From: Clostridiales bacterium 1_7_47FAA
GTDB taxonomy: Bacteria > Bacillota > Clostridia > Lachnospirales > Lachnospiraceae
Assembly: GCA_000155435.1 (NCBI GenBank)
Contig: DS990260.1
Coordinates: 2,132,715 to 2,196,714 of the forward strand
Direction: 5' to 3'
DNA: 64,000 nt
The position numbers and the translations under genes were made by a program. Below the pieces are notes generated by a model that worked only from the letters and a program-made list of their open reading frames with translations, did no database searches and was not told the DNA's origin. Positions 18,869-26,060 of this stretch are shown here, in pieces (the first letter of the stretch is position 1; the number at the start of each line of letters is the position of its first letter).

Positions 18869-19873
18869 TTAGTGTTCCGGCGGACAGCAGGATTTCCGGA
18901 ATTGGATGAAGCATTTTAATTCCTGCCCTGTTTCCGGTTCCGGCTTGGACTCCAACAAATACAGCAATATCTGAGCCGCCCTGGTCCCCTTTTCATGACT
19001 AGGCTGCCACACAGTGGTAAGCGGCGGAGATACATATTGTGCGATTTGGGAATCATCAAATCCGACAACCGAAATATCCTTGGGAATCTTAAATCCCAAT
19101 TCTTCCGCCGCCTTATAAACAGACACGGCAATCATGTCATTCGCCCCAAATATGGCCGTAATCTTTTCCGGCATATACATCAGCTTTTTTGCATGGTTTA
19201 CAGCTTCTTCATCAATGGAGTATTCACATACTTCCAGATAGCTTTCCTTAAACTCAATACCGCTGTCAGACAGGGCCTGACGATACCCCCTGACCCGTTC
19301 TGAAAAGGCAAGGGACATATTGGCACTAATCATACCTATCCTGCTGTGTCCCAAATTAATCAGATATTTAACAACGTCATACGCGAACCTGAAATTGTCA
19401 ATATCCACATTATGTACCTCATCTTCATCCTTCTTGCGTTCACCAATCACCACAAATGGAACTTTACTCTGAATCAGTTTGTGATGCAGTACATCGCTTT
19501 GGTTGCTCCCCAGAATTAAATATCCATCAACCCTGCGGTTATAATAAAGTTCCAGGAGATCATCCTGTCCTTCATTCATAATCAGCAGCATTTTATATTT
19601 TTTCTGATTTAGCACCTCAGATATACCAAGCAATATTTTTGAATAAAATGCATTCATAAAAAAATATTCCGGTGTACAGTTGATTAAAATCCCTATTGTT
19701 TCCGAGCGTCCCGTGACCATGCTTTGGGCAATTGCATTGGGTACATATCCAACTGCTGCTTTTCTGACTTTATCTTTTGTAGCTTTGCTGGCATAGCCGC
19801 TGTTATTCAGGACTCTGGAAACCGTAGAGATACTGACCCCTGCTTCCCGTGAAATATCTTCCAATGTTTTCAT
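18869..19873 (-). CDS. LacI-family transcriptional regulator
   Basis: 334 residues: N-terminal helix-turn-helix (MKTLEDISREAGVSISTVSRVLNNSGYASKATK) followed by a periplasmic-binding-protein-like effector domain (IGILINC, GYLILGSN, AIFGANDMIAVSVYKAAEELG, SVVGFDDSQIAQYVSPPLTTV). ATG at 19873 is 8 bases after AGGAG; an in-frame GTG two codons earlier is too close to it. It lies inside the operon and probably represses it through the GGAAGCGCTTCC palindrome at 25070-25081. Confidence 0.92.
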   Translation of the reverse strand: MKTLEDISREAGVSISTVSRVLNNSGYASKATKDKVRKAAVGYVPNAIAQSMVTGRSETIGILINCTPEYFFMNAFYSKILLGISEVLNQKKYKMLLIMNEGQDDLLELYYNRRVDGYLILGSNQSDVLHHKLIQSKVPFVVIGERKKDEDEVHNVDIDNFRFAYDVVKYLINLGHSRIGMISANMSLAFSERVRGYRQALSDSGIEFKESYLEVCEYSIDEEAVNHAKKLMYMPEKITAIFGANDMIAVSVYKAAEELGFKIPKDISVVGFDDSQIAQYVSPPLTTVWQPSHEKGTRAAQILLYLLESKPEPETGQELKCFIQFRKSCCPPEH

Positions 19874-19963
19874 AGCCACTTCTCCTGTTATTTTTTGATT
19901 TGACTATATACCATGAAGATTTCATTTTCAAGGGTTAAATGAAGTGTCTATGCCTCTTTTTAA

Positions 19964-20872
19964 CTAGCGCACAAACTCAAAGAAGCCCTCTCTTTTTAGT
20001 TCCTTAATCATGGCTTCCTCCACATCTTCTTTCAGCGGCAGGATTGGCCCTCTGGTCCTTCCGCTGTTAAAACCCATTTCACGTAGAATTGCTTTAATGG
20101 CAGGCTGGTTGGCCGGACAGATATATTTCTTTATAATCGCAATATATTTATCAATCTTCCATTGGACATCCCTGGCTTCTTCATACTTCCCGGCCTGGAA
20201 ACTGTCATATACATTTGAAAATGCACCTGGCATAATATTGTAAAAACTTCCTATCCCCCCATCTGCCCCCATCATCAGAGCACAAATCAGCATGGCATCA
20301 TATCCGATAAATGCTTTTATCCGTCCATTGTCATATGCTTTTATCTTGCGGAATTCCTCCAGATTTGTATCCGTGAACTTCAATCCGATGATATTAGGTA
20401 TCTCCATCATTTCAATCATAAATTCACTGCTTATGGAAACGCCGGTTAACTGCGGTATATTGTAAATCAAAAACGGAAGCCCGGCCGCCTCTGATATGGC
20501 CCGATAGAATTCCTTTATATACTCCCTGCTCATTTTATAATAATAAGGTGGGACGGAGGAAATGGCATCAGCACCAATCTCTTTTGCGTGTGCCGCCAAT
20601 TTAACGGCCGTTTCCGTATCCGATGCTCCTACATGGACAATCACAGGCGCACGTCCTTTTACGAGGCTGACCGAAAGCTCCGCTATATGCATCCTGTCCT
20701 CAGGACTCATAATCATGGCCTCTCCCGTACTTCCTCCCACATAGAACGCATCCAATCCTTTTTCCAGGTGATATTCAACCAACTCCTTTACTCCACTGTC
20801 AATAATCCTTCCGTTTTCATCAAAAGGTGTGATAAATGCTGGCATAACGCCTCCGGTTATAGGCATGTTCAT
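19964..20872 (-). CDS. DapA/NanA-family aldolase
   Basis: 302-residue class I aldolase of the dihydrodipicolinate synthase/N-acetylneuraminate lyase superfamily. GGSTGEAMIMSPEDR binds the keto-acid carboxylate; the Tyr of FLIYNIPQLTGV and the Lys of NIIGLKFTDTN are the expected catalytic residues. It sits in an ABC sugar-importer operon with a hydroxyacid dehydrogenase, not with lysine genes, so cleavage of a 2-keto-3-deoxy sugar acid or a sialic-acid-like substrate is more likely than DapA activity (inference). GGAGGG precedes the ATG. Confidence 0.88.
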   Translation of the reverse strand: MNMPITGGVMPAFITPFDENGRIIDSGVKELVEYHLEKGLDAFYVGGSTGEAMIMSPEDRMHIAELSVSLVKGRAPVIVHVGASDTETAVKLAAHAKEIGADAISSVPPYYYKMSREYIKEFYRAISEAAGLPFLIYNIPQLTGVSISSEFMIEMMEIPNIIGLKFTDTNLEEFRKIKAYDNGRIKAFIGYDAMLICALMMGADGGIGSFYNIMPGAFSNVYDSFQAGKYEEARDVQWKIDKYIAIIKKYICPANQPAIKAILREMGFNSGRTRGPILPLKEDVEEAMIKELKREGFFEFVR

Positions 20873-20898
20873 TCTTTTCCCTCCAAATTTTATCCTAT

Positions 20899-21849
20899 TT
20901 ATTTTATAAAGTACTTTGGGATTCCTGTTTCAAAATAAGAACAGATATTCTCCATACACAGATCCGCGATATTACCTGCTGCTTCTTCCGTTGAAGACGC
21001 AGCATGGGGCGTTACGATTATATTATGCAGGCCAAACAGCGGATTGTCTCCTCCGGGCGGTTCCTGTTCAAAGACATCCAGACCTGCTGCCTGAATCCAT
21101 CCCTCTTTTAGCGCACGGTACAGTGCCTTCTCATCTACTACCGGACCTCTGCTTGTATTTATCAAAATCGCGGTTGGCTTCATTTTCTTTAAAAATGCTT
21201 CCGATACCATATGGCGCGTATCCTCTGTCAATGGAACATGCAGGCTTATAAAATCCGATTTTTCCAGAAGTTCATCCATTTCGCAAAACACTGTGTCCAG
21301 TCTTTTTGCGGCTGTTTCATTCTTTATTACATCGCAGGCCAGTACCTTGCAGCCAAAACCCTTTGCCATCCCGGCCACACACTGTGCGATGGCGCCAAAT
21401 CCTATCAAGCCCACTGTTTTTCCCGAGAACTGGTGTGTCCTTGGAAGCCCCTTCCATTGTCCATCCCGCAATTTTCCATCCAGCCATGAAATCCGTCTGG
21501 TACATTCCAGCATCAAAGTGACCGCGCACTCTGCCACCGACTCTTTATTTGCTCCTGCGGAATTAGCCACCTTAATCCCCAGGCCCCTGGCAGCATCCAA
21601 ATCTACATTGTCCAATCCCACGCCAAAGCGGGCAATCAGGCCCAGGGTATCCTTCAGGCCTTCCATTGTTTCTTTAGTCCACTGGTCTTCTGCATTAATC
21701 ACAGCAGCCTGGCAGCCTTTGCCACACTCTATGATTTGTGCCGGAAGGCGCTCTCCTGTCCTTACAACCTGGAATCCGGCCGCCTTAAGCCGTTCCTCAA
21801 ACGCATCATATTTTGCTTCAAATCCTAAATTCATCAATATACGGTTCAA
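20899..21849 (-). CDS. D-2-hydroxyacid dehydrogenase
   Basis: NAD-dependent dehydrogenase of 316 residues, related to phosphoglycerate dehydrogenase. The dinucleotide fold is VGLIGFGAIAQ; catalytic Arg is in NTSRGPVVDE, Glu in DVFEQEPP and His in VTPHAASST. Likely start is TTG at 21849, 7 bases after AGGAGG, giving MNRILMNLGFEAKYD; the longer frame would overlap the permease gene. In this operon it probably interconverts a 2-keto and a 2-hydroxy acid. Confidence 0.88.
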   Translation of the reverse strand: MNRILMNLGFEAKYDAFEERLKAAGFQVVRTGERLPAQIIECGKGCQAAVINAEDQWTKETMEGLKDTLGLIARFGVGLDNVDLDAARGLGIKVANSAGANKESVAECAVTLMLECTRRISWLDGKLRDGQWKGLPRTHQFSGKTVGLIGFGAIAQCVAGMAKGFGCKVLACDVIKNETAAKRLDTVFCEMDELLEKSDFISLHVPLTEDTRHMVSEAFLKKMKPTAILINTSRGPVVDEKALYRALKEGWIQAAGLDVFEQEPPGGDNPLFGLHNIIVTPHAASSTEEAAGNIADLCMENICSYFETGIPKYFIK

Positions 21850-21872
21850 TACACTGCCTCCTATCATAATCC

Positions 21873-22709
21873 TTAACCTTTTACCCCGCCGGCCACATTG
21901 CCTGTAACCAGGTAACCTGACGAGAACATGTAAAGCAGGACAACAGGTATGGTGGATATAGCCGCGCCTCCCATCAATGCCCCCCATGCATATAAATCGT
22001 CCACTATCAAATCAGATAGTCCCAATGTTATGGTTTTTTGGAGGTCATCCGAGATAATTACAAACGCATATAAGTATTCACTCCAACAAAGTGTAAAAGA
22101 AAAAATAATGGTTGACATGATTCCGGGCAGGGATAAAGGGAAAATAATCCTGCGTAGCGTACCGATTCTTGTACACCCATCAATCAGGGCCGCATCCTCA
22201 AGTTCCTTTGGGATTGACTTGAAATATGAAATCAGCATCCAGGTAGCATAAGGAATGACGAAGGTCGGATAAATCAGATATAATGCACCAAGCGAGTTAT
22301 TCAGTCCTACCTGGACCACAAAGAGATAAAGTGGTATATACATAACTGAACGCGGCATTAAATATGAGTAAATAATCCCACGCGATATCAGGTTCTTTCC
22401 CCTGAAACGGAATCTGGCAATGGCATATGCTGCCAGCATGCTAAAAAACACCGAGACAACAGAGGTAACCGAGGATACCATTATGCTGTTTTTCATATGT
22501 GTAAAAAAGCCCGTTTTGAAAAACAGCCGTTTATATCCATCCAACGATATTTTTTTTGGAAAAAATGTCGGTATAAGATTGTATATTTCATTATTTGGCT
22601 TCAAGGATGTATTCAGCATCCAGTATATAGGGAAGAGCGCAGCAATTACAAACACTGCGAGAATCACATACAGTATGATTTTTTTAACCGCCCTGTTTCT
22701 CTTTTGCAT
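21873..22709 (-). CDS. Carbohydrate ABC transporter permease, MalG-like
   Basis: 278 residues, six membrane segments starting at IILYVILAVFVIAALFPIYWML. The EAA loop is KELEDAALIDGCTRIGTLRRIIFPLSLPG. It pairs with the adjacent MalF-like permease. The required ATPase is not in the operon, so a shared MsmK/UgpC-type ATPase probably serves it (established pattern, inferred here). Confidence 0.92.
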   Translation of the reverse strand: MQKRNRAVKKIILYVILAVFVIAALFPIYWMLNTSLKPNNEIYNLIPTFFPKKISLDGYKRLFFKTGFFTHMKNSIMVSSVTSVVSVFFSMLAAYAIARFRFRGKNLISRGIIYSYLMPRSVMYIPLYLFVVQVGLNNSLGALYLIYPTFVIPYATWMLISYFKSIPKELEDAALIDGCTRIGTLRRIIFPLSLPGIMSTIIFSFTLCWSEYLYAFVIISDDLQKTITLGLSDLIVDDLYAWGALMGGAAISTIPVVLLYMFSSGYLVTGNVAGGVKG

Positions 22710-22719
22710 ATCTTCCCCC

Positions 22720-23613
22720 CTATTCTTCCAAGGATTTCTTTGTTACTTTGTTGATTAAAAGCATCATAAACGGTAAAAAAAGAACAGAAGTCGCAATCGC
22801 CTTGGACAGATTGTTGTTCCGGAATGCCATGATGTAGCTATAAACCGCTACAACATTTGTAGCGTTTGAGGGCCCGCCCTTGGTCAGAAGCCAGATGACT
22901 TCAAAATTATTCAATGTCCAGATGGTTGTCATCAACGCTGCCAGGAAAATCACATCCCTCAAAAGAGGCAGGGTAATCCTTATAAACCGCTGGCAGATAT
23001 TAGCGCCATCTATGCTGGCAGCCTCATAATACTCAGGAGATATATTCTGCAGTCCGGCCAGTACTGATATTGCAATAAAAGGAGCCCCTTTCCACACATT
23101 GACCAGAATCACTGAAAACATAGCGGTTCCTGGCTTGGACAGCCACAGCACGGGCTTGGAAACACCTGCCATCTGTAACAGGGCATTGAGTACACCTCCC
23201 ACGTCGGAAAACATCCATTGCCATACTAAAACCACCACTACTGTCGGAATGGTCCAGGGCAGAAGAAGGATGGAACGGAATACATTCCGGCATTTTATTT
23301 TTTCATTTAAAACCACAGCCATGGCAATACCCAATATAAGTTTTGCTATGACAGAGCCCCCAGTAAATACAAACGTATGCAGTATACTTTTTTGAAATAT
23401 CGGGTCCATCAGAAGTTCAATGTAGTTTTTCAGACCCGCAAATTTTCCTTCTACACCAATCACCTTATCCGTAAAGCTGATGTATAACGCCCAGCAGAAA
23501 GGAAACACCATGACACACACAATATAAATCACTACCGGAGCAATCAAAATATAGGGAAGGATATTCTTTAATATCCTGTCGGAAAATAGTACCTTTGTCC
23601 TATTCTCTTGCAT
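22720..23613 (-). CDS. Carbohydrate ABC transporter permease, MalF-like
   Basis: 297-residue membrane permease with the EAA loop SPEYYEAASIDGANICQRFIRITLPLLRD and hydrophobic segments from ILPYILIAPVVIYIVCVMVFPF onward. The start at 23613 (MQENRTKVLF) follows AAAGGGGG; 20 additional codons upstream overlap the gap behind the lipoprotein gene and have no ribosome site. Confidence 0.92.
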   Translation of the reverse strand: MQENRTKVLFSDRILKNILPYILIAPVVIYIVCVMVFPFCWALYISFTDKVIGVEGKFAGLKNYIELLMDPIFQKSILHTFVFTGGSVIAKLILGIAMAVVLNEKIKCRNVFRSILLLPWTIPTVVVVLVWQWMFSDVGGVLNALLQMAGVSKPVLWLSKPGTAMFSVILVNVWKGAPFIAISVLAGLQNISPEYYEAASIDGANICQRFIRITLPLLRDVIFLAALMTTIWTLNNFEVIWLLTKGGPSNATNVVAVYSYIMAFRNNNLSKAIATSVLFLPFMMLLINKVTKKSLEE

Positions 23614-23676
23614 AAAACAATTCCCCCTTTCATATTGCGAAGCCGGCATGGCATATGCCAGCCCCGCAACCATATG

Positions 23677-25014
23677 TTACTCCAGAGCTTTAATCTGATC
23701 CTGTATTTCAGCTGCAGCCTGGTCCACCGGAACCTGGTCCACCAGGACTCTCTGGAACACATCTGTCAGCTTAAAAGCAGACCATGCCTTTGCGGCAATT
23801 CCCGTATATGGACCTGGATATCCCTGCCATACAGAATTTTCATTTGAATCAATATACGGCAGAATGTAAGGGTCATCATACTTTATATCCGCAAATGCCG
23901 GCTGTACACCATACTTCATCTCGTCTACCCACCCGCTGTACCAGTCATAATTCATATTATATTGAATTAATTCCTTCGCCAAATCCGGATTTTTAGCATT
24001 CTTAAAGATGGAAAGGTACTGAGGACCGTTACAGACCTTTGTTCCGTCCACTCCGGAGGGCATGTTTGCAACTCCCACATTTGCAGCAAATTCTGCATTC
24101 TCCGGTTTCTGTAATTCCATTGTCAAGGAAGCGGCATTAAAAATCATAGCCACCTGACCACTCAGGAAAGCAGTGTTATTGCCGGCATCATCCCAGCTGA
24201 CAGCTGTTGGCGGTACAGATTCGTCTACCAGATATAAATCACATATCCACTGCAGCGCCTCCAATGTTTCCGGCGCAGATAAGGACAGATTTCCTTCCAT
24301 ATCAAAAATATGGCCTCCCAGGCTGAACAGTGCGCTTCTGCCATTGTTCTCCGTGTCCGGACATTTTCCGTATGTAAATCCCAGACCGTAAACGCCTTCC
24401 ACCTTTTCAGTCACATCTTTCGCACATTGGCGGACCTCTTCCCAGGTAACGGGCGGTTCATCCCATCCGGCCTGTTTTAAATAATCTTTGCGGTAAAACA
24501 TGGCGGCACCGTTAAGATAGTACGGCACTGCATACAGACCATCATCAAACGTGGCAGCGCTTTTAGCCTTTTCAGATAATGTATGGCCGCTCCCCTCTAT
24601 CCCATCCACCACATCGCTGATTTCCATCATCAGTCCGTTGTCGTAATATTGCCTTAATAAATACAGCGTCATGAACGCCACGTCAGGAACCTCCCCTGAT
24701 TCCACTGCTGCTGCGTATTTTTCACCAAAATTTGCATTTGGTATAAACTCTACTTCGACCGTACATTTCCCAGTGGATGTCCCAAATTCCTTCAGGCGTT
24801 CCGCCAACGCATTATCAGCCGCTTCACTAAAGGATTTTTTAATCCAAACCCTGACGTTTGGCTTGTCCTCCTGATCCTGCGCTGCCGTGCTGCTGCCGCT
24901 TTCCGATACACTGCTTTTACTATCGGTAGGTTCTTTGACTTCTTTTGGCGAACACCCCACTAATGAACTTACAGTCAGCAAGGCAATTGCCGTTAATAAT
25001 GCCAGTTTTTTCAT
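23677..25014 (-). CDS. Carbohydrate ABC transporter substrate-binding lipoprotein
   Basis: 445-residue solute-binding protein, first gene of the operon. Lipobox is LLTVSSLVGCSP. The mature part follows the family 1 extracellular solute-binding pattern (PDVAFMTLYLLRQYYDNGLMMEISD, GLYAVPYYLNGAAMFYRKDYLKQAGWDEPPVTWEEV, FLSGQVAMIFNAAS). A GGAGGAGG site precedes the ATG. It delivers the unknown sugar-like ligand of the operon. Confidence 0.92.
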   Translation of the reverse strand: MKKLALLTAIALLTVSSLVGCSPKEVKEPTDSKSSVSESGSSTAAQDQEDKPNVRVWIKKSFSEAADNALAERLKEFGTSTGKCTVEVEFIPNANFGEKYAAAVESGEVPDVAFMTLYLLRQYYDNGLMMEISDVVDGIEGSGHTLSEKAKSAATFDDGLYAVPYYLNGAAMFYRKDYLKQAGWDEPPVTWEEVRQCAKDVTEKVEGVYGLGFTYGKCPDTENNGRSALFSLGGHIFDMEGNLSLSAPETLEALQWICDLYLVDESVPPTAVSWDDAGNNTAFLSGQVAMIFNAASLTMELQKPENAEFAANVGVANMPSGVDGTKVCNGPQYLSIFKNAKNPDLAKELIQYNMNYDWYSGWVDEMKYGVQPAFADIKYDDPYILPYIDSNENSVWQGYPGPYTGIAAKAWSAFKLTDVFQRVLVDQVPVDQAAAEIQDQIKALE

Positions 25015-25069
25015 TCTTCCTCCTCCTTCATGTTTTTACCTTTGGTTATTGTATTTGTGGAACAAATGA

Positions 25070-25081
25070 GGAAGCGCTTCC
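25070..25081. promoter_or_regulatory. LacI/CcpA-type operator of the sugar-acid operon
   Basis: GGAAGCGCTTCC is a perfect 12-base palindrome with the central CG typical of LacI-family sites; AAGCGCTT also resembles the CcpA cre core. It lies about 56 bases ahead of the binding-protein gene, at the -35 position of a weak promoter whose -10 is TACAAT on the minus strand. Confidence 0.6.
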
Positions 25082-25394
25082 ACATCTGCCCTAAAAAAAT
25101 GAGGTGAATTCACCCAAAATCCAAACCTCTTTAATATTCACATTATCCTGGTCATATGGCGGTCTGCCTGATGTTTTATCTATTATGTCTATATTTCCGT
25201 CTATATTCGCTTTTTCGAATATCTTCGTAACTATGAAGTTATTATATATCCAATCCCAGTTGTTGTCTATTGACAATTTATTCTATAATTTATAGATTTA
25301 TTTGTTATATTTTCACATATCTTTATTTTAATATCAGTTTTCAAGTACAGCGTATTGTAAGTCTTTGCTGGTATTATGAGGATGATTATTCGGG
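25082..25394. other. AT-rich stretch with possible transposase scrap
   Basis: No supported gene. A 61-codon minus-strand frame (25091-25276) contains TSGRPPYDQDNV, reminiscent of the GRPxYD motif near the N-terminus of IS1182/IS5-type transposases, but the match is too short to be secure. Confidence 0.2.
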
Positions 25395-25627
25395 CATGCC
25401 GAACTCCATCCTATAAATGCTAAAACCATTCTTTTCCTGAAAATGCACCTGCCCGCTGCCCATGTCGTCCCCGCAGAAGGAAAGGTTGTCCGCTATATAA
25501 CAGGAACACCCCGCTGTCTTGTCCAGCCATGTAACCGTATTACAGAGGCCATCACTGAAGGGTGTATCACAGCCAGCGCCTTCCCCCTGCCATCCTTCCC
25601 CAAAATTCTCCTTATTATCGTGGTTCT
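25395..25627 (-). pseudogene. Metallophosphoesterase remnant
   Basis: Minus-strand translation includes ADNLSFCGDDMGSGQ and FQEKNGFSIYRME, nearly identical to ADSLSFCGDDMGGGQ and FQEKYGFNVYRME in the intact gene at 11572-12438. Further bases near 25590-25627 match that gene's central GNHD region, so an internal segment is deleted. There is no start codon or continuous frame: a dead paralogue. Confidence 0.8.
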
Positions 25628-25647
25628 AGGCAATTGTTAAATTGCCT
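25628..25647. repeat. Hairpin at junction of two gene wrecks
   Basis: AGGCAATT-GTTA-AATTGCCT, a perfect 8-base stem exactly where the metallophosphoesterase remnant ends and the transposase remnant region begins. It could be the residue of an insertion-element end (inference). Confidence 0.4.
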
Positions 25648-25715
25648 ATATTAGCTTACATAAGGAGAAACCTCTTAGCGCAGAGAAAATGGGAAAAAAC
25701 GATACATTAAGAAAA

Positions 25716-25812
25716 TGGAGTAGAAAAAAAGAATATCACTATTATGTAAACAGCATAAAACCAGAAACAGAAGTGTTTAGATGAGCAGTGCGAGGACACT
25801 GGAGTGTATTAT
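25716..25812 (+). pseudogene. ISAs1-type transposase remnant
   Basis: Plus-strand reading gives EYHYYVNSIKPETEVFR, a stop, then AVRGHWSV. This matches the typical yfISSL...AVRGHWgIEN region of ISAs1/H-repeat transposases. Only about 25 codons survive and they contain a stop. Confidence 0.55.
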
Positions 25813-25914
25813 CCGCAGCTTTTTTAATCCGCATGAATCCCAAAGAGTTTTTGAGTAGGCGCAGTCATTTTTAAAGAGAGAATTTGCGGCGGAGTCGGAC
25901 GGCGCACAAAACCC

Positions 25915-25943
25915 TTGACAAACAAAACGTATAGGAACATACT
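25915..25943 (+). promoter_or_regulatory. Promoter of the 26061 lipoprotein gene
   Basis: TTGACA (25915-25920), 17 bases, CATACT (25938-25943). It lies in the remnant zone 118 bases ahead of the lipoprotein start; the stretch 25813-25914 shows nothing else recognisable. Confidence 0.5.
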
Positions 25944-26060
25944 GAATATAATTACTATACAGCAATGCCATTAAACGCATGGGAAATCCACGTCGTGGAG
26001 GACGGTTCCCTATAAGACCATGGACAAAAAATAGAAAGAAACGTAAATCAGGAGGTGTCC

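Noticed and set aside
25777..25980. 67-codon minus-strand frame containing CQGFCAPSDSAANS
   Set aside because: No family recognised, no ribosome site, and it overlaps the transposase remnant and a plus-strand promoter.
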